Counted from the first letter of the stretch, positions 11,871 to 22,082 are shown. The stretch is DNA of 64,000 bases from Rutpela maculata (GCA_936432065.2 OW386293.2:94819795-94883794), one strand, 5' to 3'. Translations and numbers: made by a program. The notes: generated from the letters alone by a model not told the origin.

Positions 11871-12703
11871 TCGCCTCAGCCCAGATGATCGCAGCATTTT
11901 AAACTTGGAAGGACCATAACTTTTTTATTTATAGAGATAATTTAAAAAAAAATTACAGAGATTTTTTAGATTTTTACGACTATTTATTACGAGAAAATGA
12001 GAAAAATGGAAACTTACTAATTATGGCAAGGCACTGTGGATATACATATACTCATTTACATACAGCGCTCAGGGTTAGAGGCTAGAACAAGCAGATTTGG
12101 CCATGCTGTTGCCAGCCAGGATGTTTTCATTGTTTTGAGTTTTTTTATTTTATGTACATAATTGCCAAATACCGAAAGTGCCGAATGGTGACCGATTTGC
12201 CGAATCGGCTTCAAAGTTGGGGGCCCTTTCATTCCTGTAGTAACCTTTTTCGACATTATAAAATTCTCCCTTTACCAAGTATGTGAGAAGAAGATCTAGC
12301 AGACTGCATAAAAACCAATTTATCTTAAGATTTTGTTTAAATACTTTTACTACATTTTCAAAATAAGAAAGGTAGGTGTAATTCTAAAATTAGTACTATG
12401 TGTTTATAAAAATCAACATGATATAAATGATTCCATTCATTCTTATAATACGCGTGATAAATGCGAATTTCACGTTCCATTCAAACATTTAAATATATCA
12501 AGAGCTCACAATATCTTAGGCCTGAAATTGTATAACCACTTGTCGTCATTATAAAAACCTCTTTATTTTTAAGAAGAATATCAAAAAATATCTTAAAAAT
12601 TTGTGCTTATTCTGTTCAGGAATATCTTGATCTCGATCTTGATAGTGACATCAATGTTTGAGAAAATTAACATTACAATTTGGAACATTTCTGTGAATAT
12701 ACA
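11871..12703. other. Non-coding stretch
   Basis: No gene recognised. The plus-strand frame at 12333-12554 contains YNTRDK and a following PFKHLN, faintly like the C-terminal YNTRHG region of CR1/Jockey LINE proteins, so a decayed LINE scrap is possible. Confidence 0.35.
12333..12554 (+). pseudogene. Possible LINE ORF2 C-terminal scrap
   Basis: A 73-codon plus-strand frame reads SIHSYNTRDKCEFHVPF followed by GLKLYNHL. LINE proteins of the CR1/Jockey group end with a YNTR(H/N) motif followed some 30-40 residues later by an LYN/IYN-L(P) motif, as in the relic at 44091-45230 (YNTRHG then YYNAIMLHNSLP). The order and spacing match, but the piece is short and nothing upstream is recognisable. Confidence 0.4.
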
Positions 12704-12725
12704 GGGTGTCCCAAATCTAAACGGA
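12704..12725. repeat. Isolated ACAGGGTGTCCCA transposon-end motif
   Basis: TATACAGGGTGTCCCAAAT is a common end of TA-target DNA transposons, and resembles the CAGTGTGTCCCAGG end at 22238. No partner end is visible, so this is likely a solitary remnant. Confidence 0.35.
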
Positions 12726-12814
12726 CATAGTGAAATGGGGATCAAGCACTTTTTGCTGAGTTCAAAACTTCACTTGTCCCTGAAAGTTAATGGTTTTTTT
12801 TATAATTCTTAACA

Positions 12815-13035
12815 AATTATTTATACCGCCATATTTTCGGAACGGCTGCACATATTGGGATAAAATTTGGTATACAGTGTGTGTGATCTTAGTTCATTGA
12901 AGAACTAGGGGGTACATGGGCGTAGGTAAAGCATAGGTAAAGCAAGCGAGTCCAAAAATTGTAATTTAGTGTGCGTATACGAAGCAAAGGCCTCATTTTT
13001 TTTTATACATTAGCCACCCACACCACCCGGGATAG
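12815..13035 (-). mobile_element. Divergent HINE-like fragment
   Basis: Follows the HINE order at low identity: AATTTGGTATACAG, a GGGGGTACATGGG-GTAGGTAAA stretch, GCAAGCGAGTCCAAAAATTG, AGCAAAGGCCTCA and TTAGCCACCCAC. Each has a counterpart in copies A-C. I infer an older subfamily; both ends are missing. Confidence 0.55.
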
Positions 13036-13574
13036 ATTTCTAATACAGGGCACACATTTTTTAATGAAAAATCATGAACTGAAATAAAAGGACCCCGCAC
13101 ATTTTAAAAGAATTTTGGTTTCCGTGAAGCGTTCTTAAATTTGTCTATATTATAGTGCTTGTATTCCTAATGAAAAATTTCAATGAGCAAGAGCTCCGAA
13201 AATTAACATTTTTGAGATACAGCTTTTAAACTATTAACTTTAGAAGAACAATGCAAGAGTTAGAAATGTTTATTTAAGTCCACGAAAGCTCAAGGACATT
13301 TTTAGAATTCTTTTGTCGACTTTAATTAATGCCAATTTATTTCCGACTCGAAACCAAATAGTTTTTGTTCAAAAAATTCTTCTCGAAATTTCGTTGTTCC
13401 CGACATAATTCGTTGTACCAACTTAATGTACCAACCGTTGTACCAACCAACGATTTATATACTGTATACTGAAACTTAAGTTCACAAATAAATTCGAAAA
13501 AATTTTCAGAGCTTTATTGGACTTAAGTAAACGTTTTTTGATTCTTGCACTTTTCCCCTGGGTTAATAGTATAC

Positions 13575-13941
13575 TGTTACGTGCTTACACCCTTTTTGTA
13601 AACACCCTGTATCGCAGAAATTATAACGCCAGGGTAACACTAAACACTAATTTATTAACTTACTAATTACAACAATCAATTACTTTACTTGTATTACACT
13701 GTGTACTACAGTTCACTACTTCAGTCCCTTGATCTGTTCTGCTCACTTTCTGCTTATTCACCTGACCATTAGAACTGTACTAACTTAACTGTCTTACACA
13801 CAGCTTGTCATTCCTTTATATGCCCAGGTTATGTGTTCTGGATCTTTCCACTACATTCCAACACATTCTACAATATTCCAGAGGATGTCTGTAATGTTCT
13901 AGATTTTTCTGTATGTCTCTAGAGGGTTGAAACACATAACA
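13575..13941 (-). repeat. 3' LTR of the Gypsy element
   Basis: Plus-strand ends are TGTTACGTGC and CACATAACA. It shares near-identical sequence with the LTR at 15731; the main difference is around TTACACCCTTTTTGTAAAC versus TTTTTGTAAAC near the left end and a small GGATT insertion in the other copy. Confidence 0.9.
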
Positions 13942-13955
13942 CTGCCCCCTCCTTA
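13942..13955 (-). other. Polypurine tract of the Gypsy element
   Basis: On the minus strand AAGGAGGGGGCAG lies directly before the 3' LTR, the expected place for the plus-strand DNA primer. Confidence 0.7.
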
Positions 13956-14276
13956 AGCCTGAACGTCCCGGTCAGGCAATTCAGTCTCTTTCACATACTT
14001 CGCCAGTCTATCCAAGTGTACAATTTTCATCTTTGACGTTTTACTTCTTTGTATTCGATAAACAACGTCATTGACTCTGGCGATGACGGAATATGGTCCT
14101 TCCCAAGGTGGTTGAAACTTCGGGTATTCCTTCCGCTGTGGGTTGTACAGCCAAACCACATCCCCCACCTTGAATCCTCCTGTACTGGCATTCCGAGCAT
14201 AACGAGCCTTCATTCGGTTACTAGCTATGGTCATCTGCTCTCGGTCATTCTTCGGCTGTTCTCCAAATAGAATCAT
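13953..14276 (-). pseudogene. Gypsy integrase C-terminal domain fragment
   Basis: A 107-codon minus-strand frame ending next to the polypurine tract. It contains FKVGDVVWLYNPQRK, then PPWEGPYSVI and VVYRIQ, then VHLDRLAKYV. This is the GPY/F-type C-terminal module of Ty3/Gypsy integrases, which helps bind chromatin or DNA. The zinc-binding N-terminal part lies just upstream in another piece (14290-14600), but the DDE catalytic core between them is absent, so this cannot be an active integrase. The apparent ATG is probably internal to the original polyprotein. Confidence 0.85.
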
Positions 14277-14279
14277 TCC

Positions 14280-14627
14280 CGCACTTTACTCAACGTCTTG
14301 TTTACGCCAAGGTGTCCGCCGGACGTTTTATTATGCGCTTCCTGGAGTACTTCTGGCACACGACACCTGGAAATCACTAGACGCATGGCAACCTGCTTCC
14401 CATCCGGGCTTTCCCATGCTCTCCTCAACAGCCCGTCTACGACCGTAAGTGAATCCCATTGTGACCAATACTACTCCTTTGTTCGAAACATCCTTCCATT
14501 CTGGTCGATTTCCTTTTTCCTTTACTCGCAATATAGGTCCAATTTCCTCATCACTCAGTTGCTTTTGTCTTAAAACTTCCTTTGTCCAATTCTCTGGAAT
14601 CTCTTTACTTCCGTTTACACAGGCTTG
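14280..14627 (-). pseudogene. Gypsy pol fragment: RNase H-integrase linker and integrase zinc domain
   Basis: Minus-strand reading in shifting frames gives WTKEVLRQKQLSDEEIGP, then NRPEWKDVSNKG, then VISRCRVPEVLQEAHN and GGHLGVNKTLSKV. This is the linker preceding integrase and the first half of its N-terminal HHCC zinc domain in Ty3/Gypsy polyproteins. The sequence then jumps straight to the integrase C-terminus, so the second half of the zinc domain and the catalytic core were deleted. At least one frameshift lies near 14440. Confidence 0.75.
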
Positions 14628-15149
14628 TTATGGTAGACCACTCGTGATTCTCCGAAGCTGGAAAACCTTTATTTCTCTGGGAGCATCGCTTTCACTAGCC
14701 AGCACCGCTCCAGTGGTATGTACCCTCTCTCGTCCAACATGCCCTAGTTTTCCGCTGCTATAAAATCGAATACCCCCACCTTGGCTTGGCTTTCCATCGC
14801 TTTGTTGCTTAATCTGTGTTACCAGAGAATCCAGTTTGGCCAGTAATTGACTCATCATTTTTTGCATGTCCCTCAGTAGAGTGCCCATGTTCTCTTGTCC
14901 CGAATGTGCCTTTTCAACTGTCACAGAACGCATTTCTGACCGCGGGGTGTCTTTAAAGGCAGCTTCTACTTCGAGAACTCGTACCAGAGCCTCGCCAATA
15001 CTTTGATGCCGCGTTAACCTAAGAACACGCCTGACCTCTTCGTCCCTTATGCCATCTAGAAAGACTCCCACGGCTAATTGTTCTTGGAATTCTCTTAGAG
15101 CACTCGGGTATGCCAGTCTTTCTACTGCAGCTTCAAATAAACTCTGCAA
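14628..15149 (-). pseudogene. Gypsy gag fragment with degraded zinc knuckle
   Basis: 173-codon minus-strand frame. Residues ~1-60 (FEAAVERLAYP, QLAVGVFLDGIRDEEVRR) match the capsid C-terminal region of Ty3/Gypsy Gag; residues ~90-120 are likely coiled (LLRDMQKMMSQLLAKLD). Near residue 128 comes FYSSGKLGHVGRER, the remains of a CCHC zinc knuckle in which the three cysteine positions read F, S and R and only His is kept. After it the reading runs into the deletion junction. Gag coats the RNA in the virus-like particle; this one is N-terminally incomplete and probably cannot bind RNA normally. Confidence 0.75.
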
Positions 15150-15273
15150 GCAGGTCCTTCATTTATTTCTCCGTAGCCATGTTGTTATGGGCATACGCTG
15201 ATGTTAATCAAGTTTATTGCACAATAACGTTAAGAAAATGAAGATATCTCGTCGATTTTTGCGATGGAACTTT

Positions 15274-15580
15274 CTAGAAAAATCTCGAAATAGCACGAAA
15301 GAGTCTTATTTATAGTCCATGTCACTATCCAGTTATTAGAGTTTCACTATGTCCAGTAATTTTCAAATAGAATGTTCTAAAAATTTTCTCAAAGTAACAC
15401 ATATAAGTCTTATTTAGTGTCTATATCACTTTCCAGTTAAAAGAATTTAATTATCTCCACTAATTTCCAAATAGAATGTTCTAGAAATTTTCGCGAACTA
15501 GCACAAATGAGCCTTTTTCAGTGTCTCTATCACTTTCCAGAACGTTCTGGAACTTTCCCGAAAACGCACTTTTCACACAG
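15274..15580 (-). repeat. ~104-bp tandem repeat, three units, in the Gypsy leader
   Basis: Units start at 15274, 15377 and 15481, each opening with a CTAGAAA/CTAAAAA motif, then a TAGCACGAAAGAGTCTT-like block, CACTTTCCAGTTA and CAAATAGAATGTT. The third unit is partial. They sit between the primer site and gag, where leader repeats are known in several Gypsy elements. TTCTAGAA strings recur at the unit boundaries. Confidence 0.75.
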
Positions 15581-15713
15581 TTTTCAGTTCAAAAATAGTT
15601 CTTTATAAAAAAAAAAAAATGTCCCGTAAGTAAATTGTCTGTGTCACCACTAATTCCCGAGAAGAACACTATAGAAACCTTCTCGAATAATCCAGAAATC
15701 TTCTGTTATAATT

Positions 15714-15728
15714 CCGCTTCTAACACCA
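15714..15728 (-). other. Primer-binding site of the Gypsy element
   Basis: On the minus strand TGGTGTTAGAAGCGG begins two bases after the 5' LTR. It starts with TGG, complementary to the CCA end of a tRNA, and TGGTGTCAGAAG-like primer sites are known in animal Gypsy elements. The exact tRNA was not determined. Confidence 0.75.
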
Positions 15729-15730
15729 AT

Positions 15731-16095
15731 TGTTACGTGCTTTTTGTAAACACCCTGTATCGTGGATTCAGAAATTATAACACCAGGATAACACTAAACA
15801 CTAATTTATTAACTTACTAATTGCAACAATCAATTACTTTACTTGTATTACGCTGTGTACTACAATTCACTACTTCAGTCCCTTGATCTGTTCTGCTCAC
15901 TTTCTGCTTATTCACCTGACCATTAGAACTGTACTAACTTAACTGTCTTACACACAGCTTGTCATTCCTTTATATACCCAGGTTATGTGTTCTGGATCTT
16001 TCCACTACATTCCAACACATTCTACAATGTTCCAGAGGATGTCTGTAATGTTCTAGATTTTTCTGTATGTCTCTAAAGGGTTGAAACACATAACA
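15731..16095 (-). repeat. 5' LTR of the Gypsy element
   Basis: Matches the LTR at 13575-13941 over its full length, with TGTTACGTGC and CACATAACA ends and the ATAC target repeat on its outer side. Confidence 0.9.
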
Positions 16096-16217
16096 ATACT
16101 AATAGAAACTTCTTGAATATTTAAAATTAAGCAAATTATCTGGACATGCTGTTTTTCAAAACTGGCTATTTTAGGAGCTTCCGTCCATTCAAATTCCGTT
16201 TAAAATGTTGGGGGTCT

Positions 16218-16864
16218 CTAGAGGTTGCCATAAAACAAATTTGAAACCGATCCCGCACAAAACCAATGGTAGTGATACAAATCAATTTGGATGATTAATT
16301 AATTAAACAATATAAGAAAGGTTTTTGGGAGCATTATTTAATTATTTTAATTGTTAAAGACTCAGTTGAAAACTGTTTAATAAATAATATTGGACAGTTG
16401 ATAAAGCTACCTACTGGATTAAAAGAGTAAAATTATTATTTATTTTATATACAAAAAAGTTGCATTAGTGATAATAAAAACCAATCACAATGTTTTTTGC
16501 ACTGACTTCATGGCTTCCCCTTTGCGCTACATTATAAAAAAACGGCGATAGTTGTGGAAAAAACAATATTTTTTGTACAAAACTGAGTCTTGTTTATGTT
16601 TTTACCAGATCCATCCCAACTGATTAGTAAAAAAATATTTTTTTTCAAAACGTTTTTAAGTAAACAAGCTGAAAGAAATATTTCATTACCTACTACAGAT
16701 TCGCTGAAGTTCAAAGCTTATGCACCAATTTTCTTGATACTTCAATAAAGTCACTTCCGGCGAAATCGAAAGTGAAAGAAAAATCACTTGTATGTTAAAA
16801 AGTGCCGCTTATTATGTATACAAAATATCCATTTCAATCAATTATCTTTAAAACTAAAGGAGAA
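16218..16864. other. Non-coding AT-rich spacer
   Basis: No gene or repeat family recognised. Confidence 0.4.
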
Positions 16865-16900
16865 AAGGGGGGGTGCACCATGATCCTGTTACACCCGGTA
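16865..16900. repeat. Conserved 36-bp motif shared with 56800-56834
   Basis: Reads a G-run, then CACCATGATCC, GTTACACCCGGTA. The same string, with few changes, occurs once more at 56800-56834. The complement, TACCGGGTGTAAC, looks like a transposon end; nothing else is shared between the two sites. Confidence 0.5.
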
Positions 16901-16986
16901 TATACAACTTTTATATGAAACTTTTTTTTTATTTCCAGTCATAACATAAATAACGGGGGGTCAATATGTAATGAATAACTCCGTAC

Positions 16987-17150
16987 CAGTGGCGGCTCGT
17001 CAGGGGAGGCAGGGGAGGCTGAGCCTCCCTTTGGAAGAAGCAGCATATCTTCCAATCTTCCAAATTAATATCTTTTACTTGTAGAAATTTCTCTAATTGT
17101 CTTTCAAAATATCAAGCCTCCTCTGCAGACAGAATCACGAGCCGCCACTG
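16987..17150. mobile_element. hAT MITE, 164 bp, with 8-bp target duplication
   Basis: Terminal inverted repeats CAGTGGCGGCTCGT and ACGAGCCGCCACTG are perfect over 14 bases. Flanks CTCCGTAC (16979-16986) and CTCCGTGC (17151-17158) are an 8-bp target duplication with one mismatch. TIRs beginning CAGTG and 8-bp duplications are standard for hAT transposons. The interior is non-coding; a GGGGAGGCAGGGGAGGCT patch follows the left end. Confidence 0.9.
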
Positions 17151-17599
17151 CTCCGTGCCTATCTAACACATTTGATCAATATACTCGTTTTTACTTTTTA
17201 TTAATTTATCTTTATTTCTCTTCATAAAATGTTAACCCCAACTCCTTGTCTTTCGCCTTTTAGGACTGTCCAAAAGAGCCACGACTTCCCCTTAGAACAT
17301 TTCGCTAACTTCATGTTTTACGTAATGAAATAATTATCAAATATTCCTTCCAAGACCTGCCACAAGCACGCCACTGCGGTAAAATTATCAGTTAAGTAAT
17401 TAAAGCTGATAAACATTTTTTAGACCGCGGTTTAACGATAAGATTTGCCATGCTAACCCTTTCCTCTGTATCACCTAGATTCTAGACCTGACTCACGACT
17501 CAACGACGAAACGCATAAAAAAATTCAAACAAACTGTAAACTCCATAAAATCTCCACTTTCATCAAAGTGATTGATTTCTGCGCTACTTTGAAATAATA
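17151..17599. other. Possible single-copy host DNA upstream of a candidate exon
   Basis: Less repetitive in appearance than the surroundings, no inverted repeats, no open frame of note. It could be promoter-proximal sequence for the candidate exon that follows. Confidence 0.3.
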
Positions 17600-17729
17600 T
17601 CAATTCGTGGGACGTCAACGTCGACCATCCCTTCGTCTTCGCCTGTCAGTCGGTCGAGGCATTCCTGCTAAAAGCGGCCGCCACGTAATCGTTATCATTT
17701 TTATCTGTGATATCTCGCATTTAGTAAGT
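17600..17729 (+). promoter_or_regulatory. Candidate host promoter and non-coding first exon
   Basis: A local rise in GC content in otherwise AT-rich DNA. CTGTCAGTCGGTCG near 17644 contains TCAGTC, a good match to the arthropod initiator. About 80 bases downstream is a strong 5' splice-site consensus, TTTAGTAAGT, with GT at 17724. No coding frame is evident, so it would be a 5'UTR exon. This rests only on motif matches and composition. Confidence 0.25.
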
Positions 17730-18452
17730 TGGCTTTAAGCAGCGCGTTTCGCGGGTTGTTCGGCGCACGCACAGTGATATTTAATTTGTTGTTAATCCCT
17801 TAGGGGTTTGCCGAGGTGGATGCTCTTTTTAATTTTGCCGAGTATGTGCGAACTGGTGTTTCTCCACCTTTAATAGGGTATGTATAATTTAATATGTTTA
17901 GTGTTTGGTTTTGTTAAGGTACAACCACGGATAATTTTTATATGTAGGTCTGTTACAACGTAGATAATAGTTGCAAAATTGTGATTGATATAGTGTAGAA
18001 GGGGCAAAAGTATTACCGTACTACAGGATAATGAATTATGATATATATGTAAACGTACAACCTTAAAGCTTATGCACAATGTCATTCATTACTTTATAAT
18101 AATAATATCGCGAAAAAATGACCTTAGTAAAAGTTGTTTGATGTAAAACATTGAATGTTGATTGTTTGCAAGCACTTAAATTTGTTTGTATAGTACTAAG
18201 TTTATTCCTCTTTGCATTTATCAAATGTTTTAAGATGGCATTTTAACCAAGCTATCCAAGGTAAAACTCTAAAAATTTGTGTGTTTCTAACAGAAATTGA
18301 ACAGAAATACTCATTGTAAAGCAAGTGTAGATTTAGTATTTCAAATTACAAATCAAACATGATTTCTTTAAAGTCCATAATGTAACTTTCGTAAGAAGGC
18401 ATTAATTAAAAACCATCAAAATGGTATTCTTGGTTTTTAAAAAAATACGTAT
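17730..18452. other. Non-coding stretch, GC-richer until ~17880
   Basis: The composition shift continues to about 17880 and then fades into ordinary AT-rich sequence. No gene recognised. Confidence 0.4.
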
Positions 18453-19384
18453 TAGTCCGGGGTCCAAGCACTCCAAAATCAAGATGACCTGTTCCGACAT
18501 GACGTACAAATGTTGATATAAGTAATGAAGAGAGCATTACCTGGGGCACTAGAAAACACTTGTCGGATTAATTTTTGCTCTTGCGCAACTTCAGAAATCG
18601 CAAAAAAGATGGCGGATTGATAATTACAAAATTATGTTTTACAATGGTTATTCTCCGTTAAAACAAAAACTATGTAACCTACCGATCTGATTTTTGGTAT
18701 GTATACTCAAAAGATATACGTGATTCTAACTAAGCTATTGGTATTTTTGAAAAGAATTTTTTTTTTTGGAAAAAAATAATTAAAATCAAAAGGTTGATAT
18801 TTACGTTCTAAAAATTTCGATATGCGGACAACTATGTTAAATTTATGAAATTCTTATATACAATTGCTTACCAAATATAGTCCATATATTGAAAAAGTTT
18901 TTTTAAAAAAGATCCTGTCGATAACGTATACAGTTTTTTGTTTATGATTTTTTTATGAGGCGCGTAATTATGCAGCATTAAAATAAAAATAGTCTACACG
19001 ATAATTGGTACAGTGTAACAGTAAAAAGCACTATATTGTTCAATATAATTGCAAATTTGAATTACTTTATGTTAATAATACAACAAAACAAATGAAAGTA
19101 GTAGTCGGGCGTTGCCGATTGCGGCCACTCATTTAAAAAAAATAATAATCAATACAAAGTGAATTGTGTGTTCGAGCAAAATGTTAATCAAATAGGTATT
19201 CGCAATTGGCCATGCTCGAGTACAACATCTACTCGTTTTTATATTGTTTAAGAAATAAAACATTAATGAGAAATATTATTTTAGGTATTTAGCATATTTA
19301 ATAGAAAGCAGAAAAGGGAGATATTTTAAATAAAACATTAATGTTGTATATTATGTAATTTTTGTGTTTAACTATTCTAATATT

Positions 19385-19640
19385 TTAGTCAGAATCACTA
19401 TCATTATAAAATGATGCATATTGCTTTTTCCCTTAAAACAGTTTTCAGGAAAAGCAGCACACGAGCACGCAACTGAATACCACTCACAAGAACATTTTGT
19501 GTCGCATTTTATTTTACAGTTGCACTTTTTAATTTAAGTTCAGATAAACTTTTTTTTGTCGACATTATCGGTACCAGCTCCTGATTTCCAATTCTGCATC
19601 CAAAATTTTGTGCAAGAGGTGATTTGAATGACGGTTCACA
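19385..19640 (-). pseudogene. Relic of a Cys-rich C-terminal protein family
   Basis: Minus-strand reading gives NFGCRIGNQELVPI and then, in a shifted frame, CNCKIKCDTKCSCEW followed by VACSCAAF. A conserved aromatic/LVP stretch followed by a dense cysteine cluster resembles the C-terminus of a repetitive, uncharacterised insect protein family whose upstream part reads TSAAA-HS-RV-QIQ-W. That upstream part is present as a separate relic at 24107-24298. Frameshift between the two pieces here makes it a pseudogene. Whether the family is transposon-encoded is not settled by this sequence. Confidence 0.45.
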
Positions 19641-19859
19641 ACACTGTTTAAAAAAAAAGTAATATTTGCAACATGTTGTTGAAAAGCGTCTTCCGTCAGT
19701 GGGAGGGAGCGTAAATCACTTTTATTAAATTATTTTATCTTTTAATAATTTTCAAACGTATACATATAATACATTTGTAAAGTTGACGTGTATGTACATT
19801 GAAAATATTTGCAAAAAACTGTTGTGGGGGATGTAAGATGAGTAATGGAATGCATTAGG

Positions 19860-20212
19860 ACAGATTTTGAAATTTTTCTATTTGTCTGCTTGTCTGTTTG
19901 AACGCGCATCACGCAGAAACTACTGAACCAATGAGGTTCATCTAAGCTTGGAGTAACATTTAGTTCTTATTTCATCGAAATCGGCCTAGACTAAGCCAAG
20001 TTTTATGAAAATCGGTCTAGTAGAACAGGAGATACAGCTTGATCTCTACAATAAGCGTATTTGCACGGCATAAACTTTTAAGATTAAACTTCTGTAATAT
20101 TCCAGAATATTCGAGAGTACTCTGGAATATTCCAGAAAATTTGTGAGTTTTCTGAAATATTCCAGAATGGTGATTCTACCTCGTTTATAAACGTAACCGC
20201 GGGCATAGCTAG
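19860..20212 (+). mobile_element. Helitron-like non-autonomous element with CTAG 3' end
   Basis: Opens with a TCTGCTTGTCTGTTTGAACG microsatellite-like stretch and GCGCATCACGCAGAAACTAC, contains GAAATCGGCCTAG and GAAAATCGGTCTAGTAG, and ends CCGCGGGCATAGCTAG followed by T. A GC hairpin-like tract (CCGCGGG) close before a CTAG end fits canonical Helitron 3' ends (CTRR) and the widespread Lep1-type insect elements. The 5' end is approximate. Carries the HSE-like array at 20099-20168. Confidence 0.6.
20099..20168. promoter_or_regulatory. Heat-shock-element-like array
   Basis: Perfect alternating pentamers: TTC-N2-GAA-N2-TTC at 20100-20112 and GAA-N2-TTC-N2-GAA at 20125-20137, plus TTC-N2-GAA at 20160-20167 with a third GAA at 20154 at spacing 3. 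Three-unit arrays like these are the known binding sites of heat-shock factor. They lie within the 3' half of the Helitron-like element. Function is inference. Confidence 0.5.
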
Positions 20213-20961
20213 TAAATAATAAATATGAACCGCAAACAATAATCAATCGATTTAAACAATCAAACACAAATAGTTTGTATAATGTTAAAATGTTAAGACA
20301 AATAACTTCACACTATATAGGTACATAAATACATACGCCTAGTAACCATAAACATACCAGCTAATTCCACTGTAAACTGTTTTCATGCGCTTTATGAATT
20401 TTAGGAGAGCTGTCGCCTTTATTACATGCGCCGCATCATGCACCTATTTTAAAAATTCACAACTCGAATACTATATGCAATATCAACTTAGTTCTTGTCT
20501 TAAAAACATTTTCAATATATTGGGTATGTTTGTTAGCATAGTTTATACCCAAAAAATTTAAAATTGAAATAATTGCTCGTATGTTGAAATTCTTACTACA
20601 ATATTTTATACTTACAGATTTCATATTTTTTTCCCAAAAAACTAAACATATTTAAACAGTGCCATCGAGCCTCATCCAAGTGTTTATGTCTTTAGTGTAT
20701 ACTATAAAAAAATTAGATGGATAGCACTCATAGTTTCTTTTACAGGACGTGTTATGTATTAAAAAACATTTTTTTAAGAATTATCATTTCGTATCTTTTC
20801 TTATCATTTAAGAAGTTATGCAAGAGCTGATAAGAATCCGACAAGTCATTTCTGGTGTCCTATATAACCCTTTTTGCAAATCTGAAGTTGAAAAATGTAC
20901 GTCATGTCGGAACAGGTTACTTGGAATTTACAGCGATTTCGTACTGTTGGACCCCAGACTA

Positions 20962-22082
20962 TATAGACATCTGTTTGATTTACTGTGTGAATTTTTGTGT
21001 TTTTCTCTCTGAAATTGTCTGCCACATATGTAAGTATTCTCTTCCAATATAATGTTCGTCGAATTTAAAAAATAATACATTATCCAGTATCTTACTGGAA
21101 AATAACATCTACGTCTGTGACTTTTTCGACAAAAGAACAGTTAGAGAGTGTTTTTTCAGGAATTATATGAATACGAATAAAAATAATATATTTTGTTACC
21201 GTTTCGGAATCCGAATCTGTTTTCATTCTCAAAACTTTATGAGAAAAGTAAAGCCTGGGCAATATTCCAAATAACAAATTACAAACACTCGACAAATCAA
21301 GAATGCATTTTATAATTATAAGAAGGAATGAAATTCAAAGATCGAAGATTTACGAACACGCTTGTAAGAACAGACGGAGAATAAACTGGAGCTCGGCAAA
21401 AATTTTAACTATGGAGGCCGGCAGCAAGAAAGAAAAATCTAAAAATAAGCCATAATGTTATTGATTGAAGATAAATGCATGTGAAATTGTTCCGTAGATA
21501 TTTCTACAACCTGATAATCAATGAAAGAAGAACCTAATAAAGAGAGGCCGCAAAATATGCACGAAATTCCCCTCTTTTTGCATAGTATATTGCAAAATTG
21601 ATCCCATTAGTCTCAAATTAATCTTTGAGAAATTCTAAGGATCTTTTCATTGTGCGAAAAAACACGATTTAAGACTTGAATAGTTATTTATGTACCAAGG
21701 CCTGTAAGTGTATTTTACAGATCGAGAACACAGTGCAAACCGAAGGTGCATATGACGCTTTTCGTACTACTAGCAATATTACAATTTTTAGGAAAATTAA
21801 TTAATATATATTTCAAGATTTCGAACTCATTTATTAGTTGGCTTAGACTCGAGCTTAGACTTTAATTGGTGTGTGTTTGTTTTCTGCTTTGGTTACTGTC
21901 AATAAGTTGTCAAATTGATAACTTCATAATAATTTCCGCCATTCAAGTTATTTACGTGAGTTTTTGCAATAAAAATATGGATATGATGAAAGTATCGACA
22001 TTCAGAAGGCAGCCAAAAATGCTTTGTTGGTGCCAGAATTTCATTATTATTTAACTTCCTTATTATTTTACTTTTTTGCATA
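20962..22082. other. Non-coding AT-rich stretch
   Basis: No gene recognised. Frames at 21092-21295 (-) and 21866-22054 (+) have no known motif. Confidence 0.4.

Larger units (their letters stand above)
13575..16095 (-). mobile_element. Ty3/Gypsy LTR retrotransposon, internally deleted
   Basis: Two LTRs (13575-13941 and 15731-16095), TG...CA ended, flanked by a 4-bp direct repeat ATAC (13571-13574 and 16096-16099), as usual for Gypsy elements. Read on the minus strand the order is LTR, primer site, leader with tandem repeats, gag, a pol linker piece, integrase C-terminus, polypurine tract, LTR, which is the normal Ty3/Gypsy order. Protease, reverse transcriptase, RNase H and the integrase core are missing, so the element is non-autonomous. 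LTRs differ by roughly ten substitutions and small indels, suggesting a moderately recent insertion. It sits inside the foldback 13087-16217. Confidence 0.9.
13087..16217. mobile_element. Foldback element (AAAGGACCCC family) split by a Gypsy element
   Basis: Starts AAAGGACCCCGCAC. Its left arm shares the GAGATACAGCTTTTAAACTA and TAACTTTAG..GCAAG motifs with the large foldback at 48414-50210. The right arm begins near 13500, is cut at the Gypsy target site, and resumes at 16096 with TTCTTGAATATTTAAAA through GTTGGGGGTCTCT, matching the right arm of the 48-50 kb copy. Removing the 2.5 kb Gypsy insertion leaves about 0.6 kb. Homology is weak in places, so the right end (near 16217) is approximate. 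Confidence 0.6.
18453..20961. mobile_element. ~2.5 kb DNA transposon-like unit with ~150-bp inverted ends
   Basis: Left end TAGTCCGGGGTCCAAGCAC pairs with right end GTACTGTTGGACCCCAGACTA. Pairing continues through GACCTGTTCCGACATGACGTAC (left, split by a few mismatches) and TCCGACAAGT near 18573/20838. The centre contains a Cys-rich protein relic on the minus strand and a Helitron-type insertion. The class of the outer element is unknown; the protein relic may be its own. Confidence 0.6.

Noticed and set aside
14049..14763. Plus-strand ORFs inside the Gypsy element
   Set aside because: Antisense to recognised gag, pol and integrase pieces.
13575..16095. Endogenous retrovirus with an envelope gene
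   Set aside because: No envelope-like frame between the integrase end and the 3' LTR; the polypurine tract follows integrase directly.
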